Assembly (NCBI RefSeq): GCF_902167145.1
Contig: NC_050097.1
Coordinates: 113,431,982 to 113,495,981 of the forward strand
Direction of reading: 5' to 3'
Source of the DNA: Zea mays
Taxonomy: Eukaryota > Streptophyta > Magnoliopsida > Poales > Poaceae
DNA: 64,000 nt
How positions within the stretch are numbered: the stretch's first letter is position 1; the number at the start of each line of letters is the position of its first letter. The notes below the pieces were generated by a model, which saw only the letters and a program-made list of their open reading frames with translations, made no database searches and was not told the origin of the DNA. This document shows, in pieces, positions 9,911-21,133 of this stretch. The translations under genes were made by a program, and so were the position numbers.

Positions 9911-12900
9911 TTAAGAAGAACTAGGGAAAAGGTGGGGAAAATCTATACGAAGCTCTTCTTCTCTTTCCCAAGTTGCTTCATCTTCACTGTGGTGGCTCCA
10001 TTGCACTTTGCACATCTTTATAACCTTATTCCTCGTGACTCGAGTCAATGTATCCAAAATCTTGATGGGGTACTCAGCATAGGTCAGATCATCTTGAACA
10101 CTAAGGTCCTCCAGTGGTAGCTGCTCCTCAGGTACCCTGAGGCACTTCTTTAGCTGAGACACATGAAACACATCATGTACATCTGACAGGTGATCGGGTA
10201 GTTCTAGTTGATATGCAACTTCTCCCACTCGCTTTAAGATCAAGAAAGGTCCAATGAAGCGAGGGGACAACTTTCCTTTAACTTTAAATCTCCTCATACC
10301 CCGGATCGATGACACCTTCAGATACACGTGATCACCCTCCTTAAACTCCGGTAGTCTTCTCCTATTATCAGCATAGCTCTTTTGCCTGGATTGTGCAATT
10401 CTTAAATTTTCTCTTATCATTCGAACTTGTTCTTCTGCCTCTTGTATAAGTTCAGGCCCAAAGAATTATCTTTCTCCAGTCTGATCCCAATACAGTGGAG
10501 TCCTGCATTTTCTACCATACAGAGCTTCAAATGGTGACATCTTCAAACTGGCCTGGTAGCTATTATTATAAGAAAACTCAGCATAGGGTAAGCTCTTCTC
10601 CCAACTTCCACCATGTTTAAGGGCACAAGCTCTTAACATATCTTCCAGCACTTGATTAGTTCTCTCTGTCTGTCCATCAGTCTGGGGATGGTAGGCTGAA
10701 CTAAAATTCAACTTTGTATCCAAATTCTCTTGCAACTTCTTCCAAAACCGAGAAGTAAACTGTGATCCTTGATCAGACACGATCTTCTTAGGCACTCCAT
10801 GTAGATAAACTATCCGAGTCATATACAATTCTGCTAGCTTGGCTCCCGTATAATTAGTCCTCACAGGTATAAAATGAGCCACCTTTGTCAATCTGTCCAC
10901 AATTACCCAAATAGAGTCATATCCTGCTGGAGTGCGGGGTAGTCCAACAATGAAATCCATACCAATTTCTTCCCATTTCCACTCAGGAATCTTCAATGGG
11001 TGCAATAGTCCAGCGAGTCTTTGATGTTTGGCCTTGACTCTTTGACATACATCACACTTAGCCACATGAGCAGCCACATCTCTTTTCAGTCCATACCACC
11101 AATACTTTTGCTTCAAATCTTGATACATCTTAGTGCTTCCAGGGTGGATGGAGTAATCAGAATCATGAGCTTCTTTCAATATAGCCTCACAGAGGTTATC
11201 GATCTCTGGAACACATATCCGATCTTTGAACCATATAGTACCTTGCTCATCCTCCGTGAATTCCGGAACTCGACCTTCAGTAATAAGATCCTTAATCTCT
11301 TGAATTTTGGCATCTCCAATCTGACCTTTACGAATTTCTTGCTCCAAGGTAGGTTCCAACTCACTGGTGACTCCTTCAGTGTGTGTAACAATTCCCAAAT
11401 TGAGTCTCCCAAAGTCTTTTGCTAATTCATCAGGTAGTTGGACAACAAAAGCGGAGTGAACATGCTCTTTCCGACTCAAGGCATCTGCAACCAAATTCGC
11501 CTTGCCTGGATGATAGTGAATCTCCAAATCATAATCCTTAACAAGCTCCAACCAACGGCGTTGCCTAAGGTTGAGATCCTTCTGAGTGAATATATACTTC
11601 AAACTCTTATGATCCGTATATACTTGACACTTAGTTCCCATAATGTAGTGTCTCCAAATCTTCAGTGCATGCACAACTGCTGCCAACTCTAAATCATGTG
11701 TGGGGTAGTTCAATTCATGTTTCCGTAACTGACGAGAAGCATATGCAATCACATGTCCTTCCTGCATGAGCACACATCCTAAGCCTTGGCCACATGCATC
11801 ACAATAAATATCAAATCCTTTCTGTAGGTCTAGCATAACCAATACTGGTGGCGACATTAATCTCTTCTTCAATTGATCAAAGTTCTCTTGGCACTTCTCG
11901 TCCCACTTAAATTCTCTGCCCTTCTCCAAAAGCGAAGTCATAGGCTTAGCAATCTTAGAAAATCCTTCAATAAATCTCCAATAATACCCTGCTAATCCCA
12001 GGAAATTCCAAATCTTCGTAACTATAGTGGGTATGCTCCACGCCACTATCTCCTTAACTTTAGCAGGATCCACTGGTATCCTTCCAATAAAAATGATATA
12101 TCCAAGGAATGGAACCTCGTCAATCCAAAACTCACATTTACTGTACTTGACATAGAGTTGATCGTAGCTTCTGTAGCTCCAATATCATGATTACTATCAT
12201 TCCTAGAATAGATCAGAATATCGTCGATAAACACCACGACGAATCTGTCCAAATACTCCATAAACACTTTGTTCATCAAATTCATGAAATAAGCTGGTGC
12301 ATTGGTTAATCCAAATGACATAACAGTGAACTCATATAATCCATATCGAGTCTAGAATGCTGTCTTAGGAATATCCGATGGTCTAATCCTCATCTGATGG
12401 TAACCGGATTGGAGATCAATCTTCGAGAATACTCTAGCACCTCTCATCTGATCAAATAAATCCTCAATACGGGGCAACGGATACTTGTTCTTCACGGTAA
12501 CATCAATAAGGGACCAATAATCCACACACATCCGCTGTTATCCATCCTTCTTCTGTACAAACAGAACCGGCGCTCCCCAAGGTGAAGAACTCGGACGAAA
12601 GTACCCGGCCTCTTCTAATTCCATTAACTGCTTTTTAAGTTCCTTTAACTCTTCTACGGACATCTCGTATGGCCGTTTGGAAGTAAGAGTAGTCCCAGGT
12701 AAGAGATCTATGACAAACTCAACTTTCCTATATGGTGGCATCCCTGGTAACTCTTCTGGGAAGACATCCGGAAAATCTCTAACCACATGGATGTTGACAC
12801 CAACAAACTTCCCATCTACTAAGAATGCCGCTAGTCTGGTGGCGGTAGTTACTGCAATTCCAACTTCAAATCTTTCTCCTTTGGAACTTGTGAGTTCTAT

Positions 12901-12950
12901 GGTTCCTTTAGCACAGTGTATAAACTGTCTTTGCCTTTCTTAACCATGAC
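9911..12950 (-). pseudogene. Del1 pol remnant (linker-RT-RNase H-integrase-chromodomain)
   Basis: Reading leftwards: post-protease linker and RT start ([20 protein letters not shown], 12786); RT palm [16 protein letters not shown], with the FIDD catalytic box, near 12200; RNase H with YCDACGQGLGCVLMQ; an integrase HHCC finger; and the DDE residues in GMDFIVGLPRTP, VSDQGSQFTS and DGQTERTNQV. The C-terminal module ends in a chromodomain-like fold (10050-9911). Breaks: TAA at 12538-12540, TAG at 12352-12354, a frame change with apparent deletion near 12150-12190, and TAA at 10466-10468. It therefore cannot give a working polyprotein even though the LTRs are almost identical. Confidence 0.9.
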
Positions 12951-13486
12951 ATACCAAGGATCAAATCTATACTGCTCTCTTCTAACAGTATAGGGGTAGC
13001 ACATTTGGGTTAGGAATATAGGGTAAGAAAGGAAGAATTGTAGACAAGGCGAGTAATTACGAGAAATGTTACTGCGGGGGATTTATTAGCTAAGTAGATT
13101 AGTGTGTTATCCACTAAAGCTAATACATTGCCTTATGGTGGTACATGCTAAGATGCCTGTCTATACTATTTCAATCAATCAAAGAAGCAAATCAGGCATT
13201 GATCATCAGAACAATCAACCAACATTTTTAAATAGAGAAAATAGTTTTAATTTTCATCTTAGGTTCCCTATCTCTTAAGAAGATCATAAATGTAGGATGT
13301 GAAATCCATCTTGTCTCAGAGTAGAGAAGGTAAGAATAATCAGAGTAGAACAGTAGAAGGTGAGACAGGATCAAGATAAGTATAGAGAGAATCAGAGTAA
13401 GGTAAGTATAGAATGAATCAGAATGAGATAAGTAGTTAAGGGTTTTGTCCATTTCTATCTAGGTTTCGTCCTACAGTCAACATTTC
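12951..13486 (-). other. Del1 region where gag should be
   Basis: About 540 bp without any gag or protease similarity that I can see. It is AT-rich, with many AG-rich short repeats (GAATCAGA/GTAAG words near 13320-13440). A full Del/Tekay element would have more than 1 kb of gag-protease here, so the coding region has been replaced or deleted. Confidence 0.65.
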
Positions 13487-13497
13487 CTCTGATACCA
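13487..13497 (-). other. Del1 primer-binding site (initiator Met tRNA type)
   Basis: On the minus strand TGGTATCAGAG begins four bases after the LTR end, the standard initiator-Met tRNA complement. Confidence 0.85.
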
Positions 13498-13501
13498 CTT
13501 C

Positions 13502-16500
13502 TGTAACACCCGGTTTTAAGGAACAAAGCCGGGTGCATCTCATACATGCGCCAAGAAGACAACATATATAATAACAGAGTGTATAGAGATAAATGTCACA
13601 ATAATCAGAGTATTTATTATATAGCGGAAGACTTATTACAAAATAAAAATAATGAGTATAAAACGAACTAAGGATCGTCGGCGCCAATGTCAACTGAGAA
13701 ACGCCACCTAGATCAGATCATACTCCTCGCCTTGTGGCTCCTCCTGAACCACATGTTCTTCTCCTGTGGGGGGGTGTGAGACAGCAAGGGTGAGCTCACA
13801 TACGTTCATCGCTCAACAAGTTGTGGGGAATAATGTGACATGAACTCGCCAAAGGTGGGAGTTCATGTAGTGTAAGGCTGATCAATGAAATAAAGGCTGA
13901 AGCTGAGCATTGCTTTTATAAGTTGGTCAAAATTTTATTAGCAGTTACTAAGTGTAAGTGAATACCAAACCATAGTAATAATAAGTAAAAGTAATAATAA
14001 AATAATCTCAAATGCAATGAAATGACAGGTTAAGTTTAAGTTCCATAATTTAATCATGTGAGTGTCCGAGCCGCTCATGACCGTGAGCACGGCTAGTATA
14101 CCAGTTTTACACTCTGCAGAGGTTGCGCATCTTTACCCACAAGTCGTGTTACCCATTTGCCACGGAGTTGATCAGACTCCATACACCTCTACCAAGGAAG
14201 CGAGGCAGGGTACCACTACGAGGCCTTTACAAAGTTCCACTAGCTTCAGACTACCCGCTACAGTTTATAGGAAGCTCCAGTGCAGGGTTCTTGCCTGACC
14301 GCCATCGCAGCAAAATCAACCCAAGGACCTCCCTACACTGACCACTCCCCTACTGCCCTTGCCCCTTTCGGGTAAGGCAGCCCTCCACTAGCTTTCCTAG
14401 TTAATCAGCCAAGGGCGTCCCATTATACCCTTGTGGTAGCACTGTTTTCCCGGGTGGTTCTCCATGTTCCCATTAACATAATGATCTTATCATGAACATA
14501 AAATAATGAACAGATAATAACAAGTGTAAAAATGAGTGATGAATATCTCTATACCCAAATCCACATAAAGCAATAGCATGTACTACCCAAAAACTTAGTA
14601 GTAAAACCAGTGGTGAAGCAAGGTATAAAGATAGTCAAAATCTAGGGTATCCTATTGGGTCCCAGCAAAATTATCCTATGCAGATCATTATGAATAATAA
14701 GAACATGAATGGGTAAAAGAAGTGATCAAGGGCACAACTTGCCTTCAACGAGCTCCTGCTCAGCTATCTCAACTTGTTGAACCTCAGATTCCACAGTGGC
14801 TTGCTCGTCTACTCGCATCAACACAATACATACATAGCATAGCATAAATTAACATCACATCAAACATGGAAATAGAATATACAGTAATATACTATACATT
14901 AAAATAAGATCACAGGAACTGGAATCATTAATTTTGGAGTTATAGAATTCAAGTTATGAATTTCCTAAGGTTTAATGTGATTAAAATAGGATTAGATGAG
15001 AAATTAATTTTCTAACTGAGTTCATGTCAAAACAGAGACACTAAATGATAGAAAATAATATTACAAAATTATAGGAAGTGGAATGGATTAATTTGGAGCT
15101 AAAATGAATTTACTATGAATTTATCAAATTCTAGTAATTATTTTCATATTAAAAATCTATTTTCCATTTATATTCTCTGGTTTTCGAGTTCTCAGGACAG
15201 GGCCTCAATTATCAGAAAACGCAGGGGTTATTCTACAATTATTCCCTAGACTCAGGGAAACAGGACCGAGGACCGCGGGTTATTTACGAAAACATAAAGG
15301 GGCTCTTTACAAAGATTGCCACGGCGAAGGGCTACGGGCGATTCTCGGCCGTTGGATCAACGACCGACGCGCCAGATTAAAACTAAGTCTAAGCGAACCG
15401 GTACGCTGCGCGAGACGGTGGATTCACATCGGACGGTTTAAAACGTATGCTCCCGTGTTCTAATTTCGTACATCCGATCCAAAATGGACGGCTCACGCTA
15501 ACCTAACCCAACCGGTCCCCAATGTCTAATCTGGGCCGTTCGCCGTGCATCCAACGGTGCCCTGTCACCCCTGCCTCAACCCCGCCGCGCGGTGGCGCAC
15601 CCGCCGGATCCAATCCCCCGCTTCCCGGAGCTAATCCCCCGCGCAACCTGGTGCAAACTGAAGTGGGCGCAATGGGGGGGTTTCCACGGGGCTTTGCCCG
15701 CAGCTACCCGCCATGGAGTTTCTCGGCCACGGATGTGGCGAATTCACGGCGGGCTGTAACGACGTCGAGCAATACCGGAGTCTACTCACGTAAAATTTGG
15801 GCGCGAGGCGATTCTCCACCGATCAAGGAACATGACGCAGCTAAGGGATGGAGGTTACCAGCAGACACGACGTGAAGCACTCGATGCGGGGCGAGTCGCG
15901 AATGGTGGCGAGGTTGGCCAGTCAGCAAGCAATTCCCCCGATTGCAGCTGGTGCCCCTCCAATTGGATCTTCCCCCAGCTGCCGCGAGAGTAGAACAACG
16001 CCCGAATGTCTTCGCTGGCGCTTGAATCTAGCCGGCGGCGAGTTTCTGCGGCAGCGCTCCTACTGCCACCTCCCTTCACTCGGCGGCACGCGATTCTCTC
16101 TCTGCTACGGCGGTGGTTGCGAGGGCAGGGAGAGGAGGATGGCGAGGCGAACCAGAGGGTTCACGAGGTCGACGGAGAAGTGGAGAGGGGCACAGGGGGC
16201 ACCAATTTATCCCCCCGCAAACCCTGGCACGGATTGGAGGAAGGCCGCCCACGCCCGCGAGGATCACGACAGTGTTCTGTTGCGCCCGCACGCGAGTCCC
16301 ACGGAGAAGAAGACCCGTCAGCGAGGGGGCCCACACGGCAGCGCACCACGGCGATGACCAAGCGCGGGCGCAACGTAGCTGGAGGCGGCTGACAAGGTGG
16401 GGCCGCGCTGTCTGTGGCAGCGGGTCCGAGCGCGCGCGCGGAGGCTGGAATGGGCCGCGCGGGTGTGAATGAATAGTGGGCCGAAAAGGGGGAATCCGTG

Positions 16501-16963
16501 GCCCAGGCAGGTTTTAATCCTTTTCCTTTTTATTTCCTAATCTCTTTTCTTCCTTTCCAAATTCATATTTCCATTTCAAATTTAAATTCCACCCTTGTGT
16601 CAAATTTTATCCACAAATCATAAGTGCAATTTTATCATACCCAAAAATGAGAGGAATTTATTTATTTATATATTTATTTTGCATTGTACAATATTTATTC
16701 CTTTCCTTCTCCATTTTCATGGTTTTGTTTTCAATTTAGGGTTTGGATGTCATGAGCACATTATTACATTGCTATTGATGCTTTTATTTTTATCATCCAC
16801 AAATGCACAATCAAATAAACTCCAGCATGATGCACAGGCTATCTATGTGTTCTTTGTGTTAATTATCCACTTATAACTAGGGCTGATCACATGTGATGAT
16901 AAGTAGAGGTCACAAATTACTGAGATTATCTCTATTCTCATTATTGCACTTTTGAGTATTACA
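13502..16963 (-). repeat. Del1 5' LTR (right copy)
   Basis: 3462 bp, exactly the length of the left copy. Examples of differences are near 13764, 14008, 15883 and 16268. It carries the same GC-rich promoter block (about 15290-16510) and the same leader exon with GC donor (donor at about 14742). Confidence 0.95.
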
Positions 16964-17120
16964 CACACCAAAGCATTTCATACATGGACGGAAAAGTAAG
17001 ATTATATTACAAAGTAAAACTCAGATTACATCATATTTTATCCAAGTTATTACAGGAGTTTTTTGAGCTACTTTTACAAGACTATGCAAGCTTCGACACT
17101 ATCTCTGGAGCTTCGTTCTT

Positions 17121-20037
17121 CTACTCTGCAGCTGTAGCTTCGGCCTGGTCAATCTGTACGAAAGTATTATAAGCCAAATTCAAAAATTCAAAGGAAAAGG
17201 TAAGAATAAGGTATGATTTTGTTACCAGCTTGAGGTGACTCCGAGCTGCGTCACCAGCTTTGCTCCGACCACCCTTTGTCCATACTAACTTTATAAATCT
17301 GTTTGCAATACTTCGAGCCAGATTTGGAACATCATCTAAGTCTGCCGGTGACAGGCTGAAGTTGGGTCTATTAACAATTTTGCCGTGTTCACAGCTAGAT
17401 TTCAAAAAAGCAACAGTTGTACCCCGAGAAGCTGCCAGGGCACAAAAGTCGCTATGCCCAGCTATAACTTCATCAAGGTCATTAATATCACCTTCAATGT
17501 GCTCGAAGGCACCAGACAGGTCTTCGGCTGAAGGAGTAAACTCTTCACTACTAGCTCCGACAAAATGGAACACTTGCTTTAGCTGATGAATGCATCGAGT
17601 GCAGAACTCCAAGTATTTATTTTGAAGATTTTTCAAAGATTCTTTCAATTCCAAATTTATTTGAGTTTCGGCTTCAAGCCTTGCATCAAGCTTCAGTTTC
17701 TCTTGTTCAAAATTTTCTGACTGGGAAAGAAGCCTCGAATTTAATTCTGTTATTTTTGCTTCAGCATCCACTAATAAGCCTTTGGCTGTTTGTAGCTCGA
17801 GGTCTTTTTTCTCAATAGCAGCAGATTGCTCCTTTATTTTGTTTTCTAAATTTTCAATTATAACTTCTTGCCTTTTATCCTCTAAATCTTGTTGCATTTT
17901 TAATGCCTTGCTCAAAAGCATGCTCTGTGGACAAATAGCCTTCGTTAGAAAATATTTTCGTACCACAAGTAATAAGAGATAGACACAAAATGTTTACCTT
18001 GAAATTAGAATAGAATAAACTGCTGACAATATGTTGTCGACGATAGCGGCTGATATCTGCTTCAAGCTTCGGGAAGCCGATACTCTTCGATAAAGTACCG
18101 GCAACCTTCGCACCGGTTTGGTCTCGTATACAGCCTATCCCTTCATCATCAATACCACCAAAGAGAAGCGCCCCCGACCGATATCCACAAGATAGAGCAT
18201 ACTCTTTTAGTTCCTCTCTTTCAGCTTCAGTCAGCTCCTAGCCAACTAGGTATCGGAAGTCAAAAGTTTCATCTTCCGAGGTATCTTCAGTTATTCCTCC
18301 TTTCTCGGGTTTGGCAGCCGTGGTCTCTTCGGTGGCTGCAACAGTTTCTTCAGCGGCCATGTTTTGCAGCATTTTATCTATATCAGCGGCTACGCTCTCT
18401 AAATTAATACCTTCGGAGTTAGCATCTTCGGCTCCGGCCTCTTCTACGGCAGCCTCTAAAGGTACAGCTTCAGTATCTGTCATGATTTCAATTGCTGGCA
18501 TCTTCAGAGTTGGAGCTCTTGGTGGTGTCGTTTCAATCACTTCGGTCACGGTAACAATCCTTTGTCTTTTTGGCCTAGATGCCTTTGCCTGTGCGGGCTC
18601 CTTTTCATTATGAAAAAGCTTCGTCAGATGAAGCCCCAATGGACTTAGTTTGACAGGCAAAGTTTCAGTCATTACCTTTAGAATTTCCTCTATTTCAGCA
18701 TCAGAAGATGTCGCAGGAGCCTTTTCTTCTTCATCAATTGATTTCTGTTCCGGGATTGATTCCTTTCTTTTCTTCGAAGTTAACACTTTTGATTCAAATT
18801 TTTCTTTCTTCTTTTTTGATTGATCTTCGTCGTCTTGGATCAAAGCGCCAGCTACTCTTTTCCTTTTCTGCCCTTCGACACCCTTGTCGAGTCGCTCATA
18901 ATCGGGATATTCAAAACCTATAGCATCAAGCACTCTGTTTAGCCTTCGTTTCGGCCGGGTGCCGAAGGATGCTGTCATCAATTGATCCTCCTTTTTAGAA
19001 TAGTTCCCAAGAATTTCAGTGCACATTGCTTCGATTGTTTCGAGCCATTCTTGGCAGGGTGTTTTGAAATATTTCTTGAATTTATAGTGGTAGGGCAGTC
19101 GGACAAGCTCCCCCTCTTTCTTCTCTTTTTCAAGCTTCGGCATAGCCCATTCCTTCATAGTTGGAAATATTTTGTAAGCCAGAAATTCCTGCACTAAATC
19201 TCTAGTGCCAATATGCTCTGCGATAACCCTAAATTCAGTCAACGCAGTTTGGGTTGGACCTTCTGGTGTCATATTGCAGTGGGGTCTGGTTTCTCCGAAG
19301 ATCAGTTCAAGCGGACTCTGGACCAGCTTCTCCTTGTCGTCATCAACTTTGACGTAGAACCATTCCGATTTCCAGCCTGCCGGCCACTTGCTTCGGTAGC
19401 TGATCACAGGAAATTTTGTAGTTTTCCGATAGGCAAAATTGTAACAACCAAAATTTTCATGTAACCCATCCTTTCTGGCCTTGGTTTGATAATGTAGCTC
19501 GTGCACCCGGCAGAAACCTTCGGCAAACGGTTCCACCCCCTTGCTTCGGAGAGCCCAAATATAAACACTAAGCCTAACAATAGCGTTAGGAGTTAGTTGA
19601 TGAAAATGGATCCCAAACTTTTTTAGCACATCGGCAATCATTCTATTCAAAGGAAATCTCAAACCAGCCTTGAGGAAACTCTTGAAAATCACTATTTCAT
19701 CTTTCTGTGGCTTCGGAGTAGTTTCTTCTCCACCGAAGCGAATCAACCCTTTCTTATCCTCGTTAAAGTAGCCCGACTTCACCATCTTAGGAAAATCAGC
19801 TTTGGAGATGGTCGACTTTCCGAAGTCTAGGTGGCTAGGCTTGCTCGGCACTGCGATGTTGTAATCATCTTCAGAGTCGGTCTCTTCAATATCTGCTTGC
19901 TCTGCTTCAGCAGCAGGGACGTCTTCCGGTGTTACCTGCCTAGATCGCTTCATTGCTTCCGAGATAGGAACAGTTTCCACAGCTTCGGTTTCGTCTCCCT
20001 CGTGATCGATTCTTGCAGTAGAGCGAACTCTGACCAT
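17121..20037 (-). pseudogene. TatA antisense gene: PF04195-like 'gypsy-type transposase' domain plus coiled coil, two introns
   Basis: ATG at 20037 (minus). Exon 1 runs to 17998 and has a TAG at 18238-18240 with coding continuing after it (ELTEAEREELKEYALSCGY...). Intron 1 is 17997-17925 (CAAG|GTAAAC...CCACAG), exon 2 is 17924-17226, intron 2 is 17225-17154 (GTAACA...TACAG), and the last short exon stops at 17121. Residues about 120-240 (FLKAGLRFPLNRMIADVLKK...HQLTPNAIVRLSVYIWAL) match the plant putative gypsy-type transposase domain known from additional ORFs of Tat elements. The second half is acidic and Lys/Glu-rich, and exon 2 has a long heptad coiled coil (LEDKRQEVIIENLENKIKEQ). The biochemical role is unknown. 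It converges on pol. The internal TAG fits CAG-to-TAG. Confidence 0.85.
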
Positions 20038-20217
20038 TTGATTATGACTTACTTGAAATTTTTTGAATTGGCTTTTTTGTTTCTTCCGAAGCTCTTACAC
20101 TTGCGCCGAAGCAGATTTTGTGTGAGCACAATGATCAAGCTTCGGCTATGACTAAAAATTTGGCAGCAAAACAGTACAATACCAATGAATGTTGTGGTAA
20201 CTTCACACCTACCCGTC

Positions 20218-20227
20218 TATTTATATA
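20218..20227 (-). promoter_or_regulatory. TATA box of the TatA antisense gene
   Basis: On the minus strand CTATATAAATAGACGGGT lies about 180 bp before the ATG at 20037, giving a plausible 150-nt 5' UTR. It sits between the antisense gene and the 3' LTR, so the antisense gene need not depend on the LTR promoter. TatB has its own TATA at the same relative place (61208-61217). Confidence 0.6.
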
Positions 20228-20504
20228 GTGCTGTAGGTGAGAAGGTAAATTGGCAAGGTCTCCAATACCGGGCAAACAGTCACCCGCGCTCACTGAACGG
20301 TGGGCCACATAGCTCGAGAAGGTGAATCGCTGGCAAGAGTGTAATCGGTGCAAGATGGGTCGCGCGTCCGACGATTATTTTAATCGTTTCTCGTCAACGA
20401 GCTTAGGGAAGGTGTTTTTCGGATCTTCGGCATCCCAAAGCTTAGAAGATTTTTCACGGATCAAGCTCGTTACGAAAAACGATCTAGCGCCGCAAAGGGG
20501 CTAC
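20228..20504 (+). other. TatA region before the 3' LTR with polypurine tract
   Basis: No sense ORF. It probably holds upstream promoter sequence for the antisense gene. The end, GCCGCAAAGGGGCTAC (20489-20504), directly precedes the LTR and serves as the polypurine tract. Confidence 0.6.
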
Positions 20505-21118
20505 TGTTGGGGGTATGCTTCGTAGCCGAAGATCCTAAAGAAATAAACACCTTCGGCAGATCCTCTCCAAAACAGCGCCGAAGCTATCAACTATAAAGCT
20601 TCGGTACAGTGACATGTCTCAATACGAAGGGGTGAACCGACTTAAAGATGAAATGACTTAAAGACCCATGATATTTTGTGTCATTATTATAGTTCATTGT
20701 AAAGGGCATGAATGTAATTATATACAGGCTGTGAATTGTGCCTATAAATAGGTGAACAGTACCTCAGTACTGTTCACGTGCTCTCCGGTAATCACGCATT
20801 GGGCATTTGTTTTTGCATCACGCTGATATTTTTGCTTTTCTTCGAGCCAAAGGTACATTTGTAATTCGTTATCATTTCTACAGTAATGAAATAGATATGA
20901 GTTAATAATGATAATCATATATTCAAATTATTTTATATATTTTTTACCCTTCCTCATTATTTGTTGTGTTTATGAAGGTATAACCTTTCATAACCTTCGT
21001 CCGAAATCCATTATATCCCGAGGGAAATAATGCTTCGAAGGACGAAGGACCCTAATATTTAACAATTTCTATGTTGCCTTGTTCTTGATTCATAGCATTT
21101 GAGAACAAGTCCCCAACA
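20505..21118 (+). repeat. TatA 3' LTR
   Basis: 614 bp, the same length as the 5' LTR. The TATA box and hairpin are preserved. It is followed by TTTGC, the target duplication (TCTGC at the other end), and then the last bases of the GH51 intron. Confidence 0.95.
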
Positions 21119-21133
21119 TTTGCTATGCTTCAG

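Larger units (their letters stand above)
6411..16963 (-). mobile_element. Del1: very young, coding-dead Del/Tekay-like chromovirus inserted in TatA
   Basis: LTRs at 6411-9872 and 13502-16963 are each exactly 3462 bp and nearly identical, with about 17 differences seen by eye (about 0.5%). The flanks are CACAC at 6406-6410 and 16964-16968, a perfect target duplication. The internal region is only 3629 bp and is minus-strand: Met-tRNA PBS at 13487-13497, pol remnants 12786-9911, polypurine tract next to the left LTR. gag and most of the protease are missing, and pol has several stops. The C-terminal integrase module resembles a chromodomain (EYPIKILDTLTR...CKVQWSHHSEDEATWE), which places it with the Del/Tekay chromoviruses. 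Confidence 0.95.
1048..21118 (+). mobile_element. TatA: gag-deleted Tat-lineage Ty3/gypsy LTR retrotransposon, interrupted by Del1
   Basis: The 614-bp LTRs (1048-1661 and 20505-21118) begin TGTTGGGGG and end CCCCAACA. They are flanked by TCTGC (1043-1047) and TTTGC (21119-21123), a 5-bp target duplication with one mismatch. Inside are a PBS, a protease ORF fused almost directly to the leader, RT-RNase H, integrase, a tandem array and an intron-containing antisense gene. Without Del1 (6411-16963) and its duplicated CACAC, the element is about 9.5 kb. By eye the LTRs differ at roughly 10 of 614 sites (about 1.6%). CTTCGG-like words are scattered throughout, a compositional habit of this family. 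I cannot name the maize family with certainty. Confidence 0.93.
985..21133 (+). other. GH51 intron enlarged by a nested retrotransposon insertion
   Basis: The donor is GTAATG at 985 and the acceptor is ...ATGCTTCAG ending at 21133. Without the TatA element (1048-21118) and one copy of its target site, the intron would be only about 80 bp, normal for plants. The element's pol strand is the same as the gene strand. Confidence 0.75.

Noticed and set aside
13150..13175. TCTATACTATTTCA as a Helitron 5' end
   Set aside because: It lies inside Del1, does not fit the consensus fully, and no 3' partner lies in the right place.
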